From Magnetofaba australis IT-1 (GTDB lineage Bacteria > Pseudomonadota > Magnetococcia > Magnetococcales > Magnetococcaceae): a stretch of DNA of 64,000 nucleotides. Shown here one piece after another: positions 44,943-52,230 of the stretch. The first letter of the stretch is position 1. Every line of letters begins with the position of its first letter. The notes beneath the pieces were generated by a model. That model ran no database searches. It was not told the origin of the DNA and saw only the letters and a program-made list of their open reading frames with translations. The translations under genes were made by a program, and so were the position numbers. Location of the stretch: NCBI RefSeq assembly GCF_002109495.1, contig NZ_LVJN01000018.1:658958-722957 (forward strand), in the 5' to 3' direction.

Positions 44943-45038
44943 CAAATGGGAAAATCGGCTCACGCTACCATTTTTTCCCTGCGCGCGCACCGGTTTCGCC
45001 GGGGTTTCAGGGCGGTGAAATTTTCTTGAAAAAAATGT

Positions 45039-45067
45039 TTGACCCGCCGGGGCCAGATGTATATATT
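45039..45067 (+). promoter_or_regulatory. Promoter of tRNA-Ala
   Basis: TTGACC at 45039-45044 and TATATT at 45062-45067 with a 17-base spacer; transcription would start about 13 bases before the tRNA. Confidence 0.8.
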
Positions 45068-45086
45068 GGCGCTCTCAGACGGACAC

Positions 45087-45162
45087 GGGGCTATAGCTCA
45101 GCTGGGAGAGCGCCTGAATGGCATTCAGGAGGTCAGCGGTTCGATCCCGCTTAGCTCCACCA
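45087..45162 (+). tRNA. tRNA-Ala (anticodon GGC), CCA encoded
   Basis: 76 bases fold as a cloverleaf: acceptor GGGGCTA/TAGCTCC, D arm 'GCTCAGCTGGGAGAGC', anticodon stem CCTGA/TCAGG with loop ATGGCAT (anticodon GGC, reads GCC/GCU), T arm 'AGCGGTTCGATCCCGCT', and a genomic CCA. Confidence 0.97.
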
Positions 45163-45197
45163 AAATCACTCTGCAGAGAGAGTTTCTCTGATACAAG

Positions 45198-45224
45198 AAC
45201 CGCCCAAACAGGGCGGTTTTTTTA
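45198..45224 (+). terminator. Terminator of tRNA-Ala
   Basis: Stem AACCGCCC / GGGCGGTT around AAACA followed by seven T's. Confidence 0.92.
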
Positions 45225-45434
45225 TGCCTGGATTTTGCTCTCCCCCCATCAAGTTTTGCGCTTCCTACGCGCTTTCACCAAGGCTTAACCTCATCATTTT
45301 ATTCCCTATCCCGCTAGACTCGAAATCTATTACACTGTCTGCATTGCACGCCACATCGCACAGCTTCGCCCAGCAAACCTGTATTCTTGCAGCGTTCGCC
45401 GGGTCTATTTTCACCTCACCATTAAGGAAGCGTG

Positions 45435-46247
45435 ATGACCAGCCCCGCCAATCCCGACACTCTGTCCATGCTGACCGATATCTTTGCCCCGGCGGCCGAT
45501 GCGTTTGTCATTATCAACAGCCGCGGCATCATTAAAATGGTCAACCCGTCCGTGCGGGAAATCTTCGGCTACTCCGATGAGGAGATGCTGGGGCAGAACG
45601 TCTCCATGCTAATGCCCTCGCGCTACGCCGTGGACCATGACGGCCACCTGGACCGTTATATGAAGACTGGCGTCACCAACGTCATCGGCTCGGGCCGTCA
45701 AGTGGAGGCCCGCGCAAAAGATGGCGCGGAGTTCCCCATCGACCTTTCCGTCTCGGAGATCCAACTGGGCGAAGAGAAACACTTCGTCGGCATCATTCGC
45801 GACATCTCCGACAAAATTGAAGCCGAGCGCATCATTGAAGAGCAGCGCAAAACCCTGCTAAAACTCTCCACCCCCGCCATTCAATTGTGGGACGACATCG
45901 TGCTGATGCCCCTGGTGGGCGAGATCGATTCCGTGCGCGCCGCCAATCTGATCGAACGTCTGCTGGAGTGCATCGCCGAACATCAGGCGGAAGTGGCGAT
46001 TCTCGACCTGACCGGCGTGCCGGTGATCGACACCGATGTCTCCCACCACCTGATGAAAACCGTGGCGGCGGCGAAAATGCTCGGCGCCGCGGTGATTCTC
46101 ACCGGCATCAAGCCCTCTGGCGCGCAGACCCTGGTGCAACTGGGGGTCAATCTGGCCAATATCAACACCAAAGGCTCGCTGCGTTCCGGCGTGGCCGAAG
46201 CGATGCGCCTGACCAACCGCAAACTGGTCTCCCTGTCGAGCGACTAA
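45435..46247 (+). CDS. Stressosome RsbR-like protein (PAS-STAS)
   Basis: 270 residues. An N-terminal PAS domain (about 15-130, 'AFVIINSRGIIKMVNPSVRE' and 'FVGIIRDISD') is linked by a helix to a C-terminal STAS domain. That domain keeps both RsbRA-type phosphorylatable threonines in context: 'GVPVIDTDVSHHLMKT' and 'LTGIKPSGAQTLVQLG'. RsbR paralogues form the sensory shell of the stressosome. In this version the sensor is PAS rather than the globin-like fold of B. subtilis RsbR, so a redox, gas or ligand input is plausible. A GTG three bases upstream is an alternative start. Confidence 0.9.
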   Translation: MTSPANPDTLSMLTDIFAPAADAFVIINSRGIIKMVNPSVREIFGYSDEEMLGQNVSMLMPSRYAVDHDGHLDRYMKTGVTNVIGSGRQVEARAKDGAEFPIDLSVSEIQLGEEKHFVGIIRDISDKIEAERIIEEQRKTLLKLSTPAIQLWDDIVLMPLVGEIDSVRAANLIERLLECIAEHQAEVAILDLTGVPVIDTDVSHHLMKTVAAAKMLGAAVILTGIKPSGAQTLVQLGVNLANINTKGSLRSGVAEAMRLTNRKLVSLSSD

Positions 46248-46251
46248 GGGA

Positions 46252-46596
46252 ATGAAAATCCCCATTTTGAAACAGGGCCACGTGCTGCAAATTGCGTTTC
46301 AGGATGACATGACCGACCGCGACATCTGCGACTTACAGGATGACCTGCTGGGGCTGATCAAAAAGCGCGACGCCCAGGGCGTGCTGCTGGATGTCTCTGG
46401 TCTGCGCACCATCGACTCCTTCCGCTACGACGTCCTGGTCAAGACCGCCGCCATGGCCCGGGTGATGGGGTGTCGCAGCGTGATTTGCGGCTTGCAGCCC
46501 CAGGTGGCCATCTCCCTGATCGACATGGGCATCAACTTCGGCAATGTGCGCACCGCGGTGGATCTGGAGCATGGTCGGCAGGTGTTGGGGGTTTAG
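46252..46596 (+). CDS. Stressosome RsbS-like STAS scaffold
   Basis: 114 residues, a stand-alone STAS domain. The RsbS phospho-Ser is conserved in 'SGLRTIDSFRYDVLVKTA', followed by 'MARVMGCRSVICGLQPQVAI' typical of RsbS. With RsbR it forms the core that sequesters the RsbT kinase. It starts 4 bases after the RsbR-like stop. Confidence 0.92.
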   Translation: MKIPILKQGHVLQIAFQDDMTDRDICDLQDDLLGLIKKRDAQGVLLDVSGLRTIDSFRYDVLVKTAAMARVMGCRSVICGLQPQVAISLIDMGINFGNVRTAVDLEHGRQVLGV

Positions 46597-46622
46597 GCGC
46601 GACCCCAGCCGAACGCCGCTGC

Positions 46623-47054
46623 GTGAATAAACGAATTGGAACGCCTTTGGCCGATACCCGCAAGCTGAAGCTCGCCATCCGTGAAGAGGAGGATATCTCC
46701 CGCTCACGCCGGGCCGCATTTGGCTTGATGGCGGCAGTGGCGTTTTCGCCCGCCGAGCAGACGCGCTTCGCCACCGCCATCTCGGAACTGACCCGAAACA
46801 TTATCAAATACGCCTTCGATGGGGAGTGCGCGTTGGCCACCTACGCCGATGATCGCAAAAAGCGCATTGAAGCGTGGGTGCAGGATCGCGGTCCGGGGAT
46901 TGCAGATCTCAAGCAAGCGCTAGAGAGAGGCTTCAGCACCAGCGGAACTCTGGGGCACGGGCTCAATGGCGCCCGCGACCTTGTTGATGGTTTCCGAATC
47001 GAATCCAGCCCCAGCGGAACGCGGGTGTGGATCATGATGGAAAGGTCCAGGTGA
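46623..47054 (+). CDS. RsbT-like serine kinase / switch protein
   Basis: 143 residues, GHKL (HATPase_c) fold: N-box 'FATAISELTRNIIKYAF', G1 box 'VQDRGPGIADLKQAL', G2 'TLGHGLNGARDLVDGF'. RsbT phosphorylates RsbR/RsbS STAS domains, is released, and activates a PP2C phosphatase. The GTG start at 46623 is uncertain; a TTG at 46647 would give the shorter form closer to 135 residues. Confidence 0.9.
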   Translation: MNKRIGTPLADTRKLKLAIREEEDISRSRRAAFGLMAAVAFSPAEQTRFATAISELTRNIIKYAFDGECALATYADDRKKRIEAWVQDRGPGIADLKQALERGFSTSGTLGHGLNGARDLVDGFRIESSPSGTRVWIMMERSR

Positions 47055-47058
47055 GAGA

Positions 47059-47631
47059 GTGCTGTACGGATTTGCCATCTCTTCCTATTTAGGCGGCTCT
47101 CATTGCGGGGATCGCTGTGGCGTATGGATGCGCGATGACGTTGCGCTGGTGTGTCAAATCGACGGCATCGGCCATGGACAAGCCGCCGAAGAGGCGGCCC
47201 TCAAAGCGTTGGCGCTGGTGGAGCAACATCAGGATGCCCCACTGGAGACGATTTTCGCCCACTGCGACACAGGTCTAACCGACACCCGCGGCGTCTCCAT
47301 GGCGCTGGCCCGGGTCGAGCTGGCCGGGCAGGAGATGCAGTATCTGGCTGTAGGCAACCCTCACGGGGTGATCATGAACCTGCGCGAACGCTATCTGTCA
47401 TGCGTCAACGGCGCTGTGGGCAAAGGCATCGGCTCACTGAAAGCGCGCACATATCCGTTTCAGCGCAAAGACACTTTAATTCTGTGGTCGGATGGTCTGC
47501 CAGAGACGCTGCCCTTTGCCGAGTTCTGCCAAAAGATCAAAGGCCGCGACCTGAATTTGGCGGCGCAGGAGATCCTCTCCACTCTCTCCAGCGGAGAGGA
47601 CGACGCCAGCATCGTGCTGTTTCGCAAATAG
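47059..47631 (+). CDS. RsbX-like PP2C (SpoIIE-type) phosphatase
   Basis: 190 residues; the whole protein is one SpoIIE/PP2C domain with metal-binding Asp in 'CQIDGIGHGQAAEEAAL' and 'LILWSDGLPETLP' near the C-terminus. The size and position after rsbT match RsbX, which resets the stressosome by dephosphorylating RsbR/RsbS. GTG start, 4 bases after the RsbT-like stop. Confidence 0.9.
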   Translation: MLYGFAISSYLGGSHCGDRCGVWMRDDVALVCQIDGIGHGQAAEEAALKALALVEQHQDAPLETIFAHCDTGLTDTRGVSMALARVELAGQEMQYLAVGNPHGVIMNLRERYLSCVNGAVGKGIGSLKARTYPFQRKDTLILWSDGLPETLPFAEFCQKIKGRDLNLAAQEILSTLSSGEDDASIVLFRK

Positions 47632-47645
47632 GGTAAGGCGGGATC

Positions 47646-48464
47646 GTGTCCACAACAGAGAATCACGAGGATATGCGCGCGGCGCTGCAGGAAGTGGAGC
47701 GCAGCCACCAGTTGATTCGCGAGAGCGTGCACTACGCCAGCCGCATTCAGCGCTCCCTGCAGCCGGACCAGCGGGAGTTGATCGGCATGATGCGCGACCA
47801 CTTTATCATCTGGCAGCCCAAGGATATCGTCGGCGGCGACCTCTACTGGTTCAAGCCCGATCGCACCGGCTACATGCTGGCGCTGTTTGACTGCACCGGT
47901 CATGGCGTGCCCGGGGCGCTGATGACCATGATCTCAGTCGGCGCCCTGGAGCAGGCGTTTCAGAGCACCAACAATCCGGCCCGCTTAACGCGCCTAACGC
48001 ATCAACACATCAAGACCGCGCTCAAACAAGATCTGCCCCAAGGAGAGTCCGATGACGGCCTGGAGATGGGACTGTGTCTGGTGGAGCCCCATCGCAACCG
48101 CCTCACCTTCTGCGGCTCGCGACAGGATCTCTGGATCATCCGCGATGGCGCGTTGGAGATGATCAAAGGCGATAAGGCGGGGGTCGGCTACCGTCGCTTC
48201 GCCCTCAATCACTCTTACACCAACCACACCATCAAACTCATCCCCGGCGCCCGTTACTACCTGTTCACCGATGGATTCACCGATCAGGTGGGTGGCGACA
48301 AGGGGCGCGGATTCGGCAAAAAGCGGCTGTCAGAATTGCTGCTCTGCGGCGCCCATCTTCCCCTGGCGCGTCAGTCCGAACAAATTCTCCAAGCCTATGA
48401 AGCGTATCAGGGCGATCATCAACGCCGTGACGACCTCTCCATGATCGGATTTCAACCGCTATAA
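47646..48464 (+). CDS. SpoIIE-type PP2C phosphatase (RsbU/SiaA-like output)
   Basis: 272 residues. A short helical N-terminus ('LIRESVHYASRIQRSLQPDQ', the usual lead-in of SpoIIE-type phosphatases) and a PP2C domain with 'IVGGDLYWFKPDRTGYMLAL', 'DCTGHGVPGALMTM' and 'YLFTDGFTDQVGGDKGRGF'. It lacks the longer N-terminal RsbT-binding domain of B. subtilis RsbU, so how RsbT would activate it is open. Its target (an anti-sigma antagonist or a STAS protein) is not in the window. Confidence 0.88.
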   Translation: MSTTENHEDMRAALQEVERSHQLIRESVHYASRIQRSLQPDQRELIGMMRDHFIIWQPKDIVGGDLYWFKPDRTGYMLALFDCTGHGVPGALMTMISVGALEQAFQSTNNPARLTRLTHQHIKTALKQDLPQGESDDGLEMGLCLVEPHRNRLTFCGSRQDLWIIRDGALEMIKGDKAGVGYRRFALNHSYTNHTIKLIPGARYYLFTDGFTDQVGGDKGRGFGKKRLSELLLCGAHLPLARQSEQILQAYEAYQGDHQRRDDLSMIGFQPL

Positions 48465-48615
48465 GCTGTAAAAAAAGGGGCGTTCCACTGCCTCCACAAG
48501 GCTCCTCAGCAGCCGGGTTGCTTGCCGCAGACATTGGAATCATGCGTCCTGACCGATATGATGTCAGGATCTCGGAACATTCATTCAGCCAGCCGAGCCC
48601 GCATAGGAATCCGCT

Positions 48616-49911
48616 GTGTTCATGCACATCACCCCCATCCGATTGGCCAGCGCGTTTCTGCCCCTGCTTGCAGGCGCGGGGATGCTGAATCTTGGCCTCG
48701 GACTGCAAGCCTCCATTTTGGGTCTGCGCGCTGAGAGCGAGAGCTTTTCCGTACAGGCCATAGGCGCTGTGATGGCCATCTACTATGTGGGCTTTATCAT
48801 CGGCAGCCTGAAGATCCCCCGTTTGGTGGATAAAGTGGGCCACATCCGCACTTTCTCGGTGATGGCCTCGCTGGCCTCCGCCTCGGTGCTGCTGCATGCG
48901 GTGTGGATCTCCCCCTGGAGCTGGGCGCTGTTTCGCGGAATCACCGGCTTCTGTCTGGTGGGCATGTCGCTGGTGGTGGAGAGTTGGCTCAACGAGAAGG
49001 CGCGTAATGAAGAGCGCGGCGCGGTGCTCTCCATCTATATGATGGTGCTGCTGGGCTCCACCGCCATGGGACAGCTGCTGCTGACAGTGGCCTCCACCGA
49101 CGGCTACTTCCTGTTTGTGGTGGTGTCGGTGCTGCTCTCTTTGGCGCTGCTGCCGCTGGCGCTCTCCACCCGCCCCACGCCGGTGCATGTGCCCACCAAG
49201 CGCATGCGCTTTGGCGCATTGATGGAGCAATCGCCCGTGGGCGTCATCGGCGCCCTGGCCAGCGGCTGCATGTCCGGGTCGTTCTGGACCCTGGGGGCGG
49301 TGTTCGCCAAGCGCATCGGTCTGGCCCCGGAAGCCATCGGCGTGTTTATGTTCTGTCTGGTTGTCGGCGGTCTCTTCTCCACCTGGCCCATCGGTCGCCT
49401 CTCCGACCGTATGGATCGCCGCTTTGTGCTGATCATCCAGGCGGCGTTGATTCTGCTCATCTCTGTGGCCATGCATTGGCCGGGGGTGGAAAACAGCAGC
49501 TGGATCTATCCGTTGGCTTTTCTGGCGGGGGGCGCGGTGCTACCGGTGTATGCGGTGTCGGTGGCGCTGGTCAACGATCAGCTCAAGCATGGCGAGTTCG
49601 TGCCCGCCTCGGCCACGCTGCTGCTGGTGTATGGCATTGGCGCCACTCTGGGCCCGCTGCTGGCGTCTACCAGCATGAATTTTCTCGGCCCCACAGGGCT
49701 CTTCTCCCTCACCGCAGTCGTGGCGCTATGCGTGGGGCTCTACGCCGCCTATCGCCTCACCATCCGCGCGCCGCTGCCCAGTGAGGAGCTCAGCGCGTTC
49801 ATCCCCACCCCACGCACCACCGCCGCGGCCTACGCCCTGCACCCCGACGCTGAAGAGGACACCGCGGAAGAGGAAGCAACGCACAACAACCCCAGCACTG
49901 ACAAACTATAG
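48616..49911 (+). CDS. Major facilitator superfamily transporter (YcaD-like)
   Basis: 431 residues, twelve predicted helices, with 'GLRAESESFSVQAIGAVMAI', 'RGITGFCLVGMSLVVESWLN' and the central 'GRLSDRMDRRFVL' loop. Resembles YcaD-type MFS proteins; substrate unknown. The acidic Ala/Thr/Glu-rich C-terminal tail ends in a TAG that belongs to the TATAG terminus of repeat M4, so the end of the protein has been set by the insertion. Start GTG (AGGA upstream) or ATG at 48622. Confidence 0.88.
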   Translation: MFMHITPIRLASAFLPLLAGAGMLNLGLGLQASILGLRAESESFSVQAIGAVMAIYYVGFIIGSLKIPRLVDKVGHIRTFSVMASLASASVLLHAVWISPWSWALFRGITGFCLVGMSLVVESWLNEKARNEERGAVLSIYMMVLLGSTAMGQLLLTVASTDGYFLFVVVSVLLSLALLPLALSTRPTPVHVPTKRMRFGALMEQSPVGVIGALASGCMSGSFWTLGAVFAKRIGLAPEAIGVFMFCLVVGGLFSTWPIGRLSDRMDRRFVLIIQAALILLISVAMHWPGVENSSWIYPLAFLAGGAVLPVYAVSVALVNDQLKHGEFVPASATLLLVYGIGATLGPLLASTSMNFLGPTGLFSLTAVVALCVGLYAAYRLTIRAPLPSEELSAFIPTPRTTAAAYALHPDAEEDTAEEEATHNNPSTDKL

Positions 49912-50150
49912 TCAGTCAAAACCAAAACTGCACAGAGCGTCCAATGTTTGCGTGACGCAGGTGGAGCTTGCGCTGACTATTGGCCGCTGACTGGTCGGCG
50001 GCGGGGTCTGGGGGCTGCGCCTCCAGCGGGGTTTGGGGCGGAGCCCCACGGTTTGGCTTTTGACTTTGGGAGCTCGAGGCGGAGCCCTCGATATCTTTCA
50101 TTATCCAAAAACCGAGCATGTCCGATTCTCGGTTTGACTTGCTACATATA
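49907..50150 (+). mobile_element. MITE-like repeat, copy M4
   Basis: About 244 bp. Left terminal repeat 'tatagtcagtcaaaaccaaa', 'gtttgcgtgacgcag', the palindromic block, GC hairpins, 'ccccacggtttgg', hairpin block 'gaggcggagccctc', 'gatatctttcat', right terminal repeat 'tcggtttgacttgctacata'. It is a complete short form without module B. It directly abuts M5, sharing the TATA. Confidence 0.78.
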
Positions 50151-50322
50151 GTCGCTAGCATTCAAAAGTGAACATATGGGCGCTGGAAGATATCGAGGGC
50201 TTCGCCCTCGAGCTCCCCAAGATCAACAACCACACCGTGATTCGGGCCATCCATGGCCCTCACCCTTCGGGCTCGCTGCGCGAGTCCGATTCGGCAATCC
50301 TGCCGAATCGTGGGCGCTGCCC

Positions 50323-50402
50323 ATGTATGGTCCGCTCCGCCACGGCAAGAGAAAATATCCATGTATGGTCCGCTCCGCCACGGCATGTATGGTCCGCTCC
50401 GC
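50323..50402. repeat. Triplicated 3' end of IS110 copy 1
   Basis: The segment starting 'atgtatggtccgctccgcca' occurs at 50323, 50361 and 50385, giving extra units of 38 and 24 bp. Those 62 extra bases plus the net 1-base indel difference account exactly for the 63-bp length difference from copy 2. Confidence 0.88.
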
Positions 50403-50687
50403 CACGGCAAGAGAAAATGTCCACTGATGTGTGAGGCTTAGTCGCGCCCATGTATCCGGCCTGTTGATGAGGGGCTTGTCGCCCTCTGGCCCTGATGTAA
50501 TTTGCGCGTGGCCCTCCTCAACACACCCTCGGCCTCTATGGGCCCTTGGGCGAAACAGGTTCTTGACCACGCAGGGCTATGCCGTTTCACGCCATCAATC
50601 TCGACTCTCTCTCGCAACCTGGCTGGTGGGATCTCTTTCTCTTTCCTTATCGGCCTGTTTTTCTTTTAGAGTTGTATTGCGCTCTCT
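50403..50687 (-). ncRNA. Candidate IS1111-type guide (bridge/seek) RNA region, copy 1
   Basis: About 285 bases between the transposase stop and the IS end, nearly identical to the matching region of copy 2 despite lacking a reading frame. IS1111-group elements are known to encode a guide RNA in the 3' non-coding end. The call is by position and conservation only. Confidence 0.4.
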
Positions 50688-51730
50688 CTACACAGCGGCG
50701 CTGGCCCCATAGGCCTCCTGCTTCACCAGCATCGCCCACGCGCTGCGCGCCATGCGGTTGGCCAGCGCCACCACTGCTCTATTTGCGCCGCGACGTTCCG
50801 ACACCGACACTGCCCACTGGCTGCGGCGATCCGGCTTGTTTTCACACACGCGCAAAGCCGCCCGCGCCCCATGAATCAACAGGGTGCGAAGATAACCGTT
50901 TCCCCGCTTGCTGATCCCCGTCAGCCACGCCTTGCCCCCTGTGGAGTGCTGATTCGGAACCAACCCTATCCATGCCGACAGCTCCCGGCCATTCTTAAAC
51001 GCCCGCACATCCCCCACCGACGCCAACAGCGCCGTCGCCGTGATCGGTCCCACTCCCGGGATCGTCATCAATAGCCGACACTGTGGGTCCGCCTTGGCCA
51101 GCGCCTCAATCTCATTGTCATACATCGCTATGCGCTCATCCAGACGCGTCAATTCCTCACACTCCTCCTCCAGCAGGCGCAAAAACAGCGGACTCAATTC
51201 CACACTCTCATCACTCAAAATCAGCACAATCGCCCGCCGCGCCTGTTTGATGCTCTTGGGAAAGACAATCCCATACTCGGCAAGCAGTCCGCGAATCTGG
51301 TTCACCAACGCCGTGCGGTTCTTCACCGCCAGACTGCGTATCCGATGCAGCGACAATATCTCTTGCTGGGCAACGCTTTTGATCCCCACAAAACGCATAT
51401 TCGGACGCTGTACCGCTTCACATATCGCCTCAGCGTCCACGCTGTCGTTCTTGTGCCGCTTCACGTAGGGCTTCACATATTGCGGCGCCATCAAACGCAC
51501 ATCATGCCCATATCCCTGAAATTTCCGTGCCCAATGGTGGGCGCCGCTACTGGCTTCCATCCCACCAGGCGCGGCGGCAGTTGCGCCATGTACTCCAGGA
51601 GCTCGTCTCGTTTCAGTCGCTTCTTGAGAACGCTTTTGCCGCGCGCATCCACGCCATGCAACTGAAACACGCTCTTGCCCAGATCAATACCCAGTACCCG
51701 TACCTGTCCGTTTTCGATATGATTGCTCAT
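50688..51730 (-). pseudogene. IS110 transposase, copy 1 (frameshifted)
   Basis: DEDD-type IS110 transposase. The start 'SNHIENGQVRVLGIDLGKSV' carries the first catalytic Asp, 'MEASSGAHHWARKF' the Glu, 'DSVDAEAI' the Asp pair, and the C-terminal part has the Transposase_20 text 'TIPGVGPITATALLASVGD' and the Ser-bearing 'STGGKAWLTGISKRGN'. One G is missing from a GGGG run at about 51561 compared with copy 2, so residues 1-57 and the rest are in different frames. Repairing that base gives about 347 residues. Confidence 0.9.
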
Positions 51731-52106
51731 GGTCCGCTCCGACTCCGTTTAGATGGAAAAACACACCACCATCTTGGCCCATTGCGAGGCCGTTTGGGTA
51801 GCGGAGCGGACCATTCCATTACACCCGCTTAAGGGTCACAGACCCTATGACGATTTGGCAGGATTGCCAAATCGGACTCGCGCAGCGAGCCCGCAGGGTG
51901 AGGGCCATGGATGGCCCGAATCAATCCCGATAAATTTCCTCTGGAAATTTGTCTCATAGTCAGCGCAAGCTGAACCAACGTCACGCAAACATTGAGATCT
52001 TTGGATTTGTGTCATTCTGGATTCAAGCGACCATACTAAATATCTGATTTAGTTTATTAATAATAAAAATCAAATAAGAATGACTCTTCCCGCAAGCGAG
52101 GAAGCA

Positions 52107-52190
52107 GAACTCACGAGGGTCCGTGGAAATCGGGATTTGCCCCCATTGGCCTGGCGGGTCCAGGACAACGCCTCAGTCTCTTCCAGCCCC
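52107..52190 (+). repeat. GC-hairpin array, family R2 copy 2 (degenerate)
   Basis: 'gaactcacgagggtccgtgg', 'aatcgggatttgcccccatt', 'cctggcgggtccaggacaac', 'gcctcagtctcttcc'. It matches R2 in order but the stems have decayed. It lies after an AT-rich stretch (52037-52090) downstream of M5; nothing else was seen before the DUF389 gene. Confidence 0.6.
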
Positions 52191-52230
52191 CCGACCTCTT
52201 TGCGGCTTTGAACAATTTGGACTCGACCTA

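Larger units (their letters stand above)
50323..51817 (-). mobile_element. IS110-family element (IS1111-like), copy 1
   Basis: 1495 bp. Subterminal 14-bp inverted repeats ATGGTCCGCTCCGC (50327-50340) and GCGGAGCGGACCAT (51801-51814) lie 3-4 bases inside the ends, as in the IS1111 subgroup. Ends were set by comparison with copy 2 and with empty repeats M1 and M4. The 3' end carries two extra partial copies of the terminal segment. The transposase is frameshifted. Confidence 0.85.
50147..52036 (-). mobile_element. MITE-like repeat, copy M5, split by IS110 copy 1
   Basis: Left half 50147-50322: terminal repeat 'tagtcgctagcattcaaaag', hairpin block 'gagggcttcgccctc', and module B reversed ('gattcgggccatccatggcc'). 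Right half 51818-52036: a second module B in the opposite orientation ('gatttggcaggattgccaaa'), 'cgtcacgcaaacattgag', and terminal repeat 'cattctggattcaagcgacc'. The palindromic block is missing. The two module B copies form an inverted pair around the IS. Confidence 0.7.

Noticed and set aside
44950-45000. trp leader peptide/attenuator before trpE
   Set aside because: Only a three-codon mini frame without Trp codons and no alternative hairpin with a T-run.
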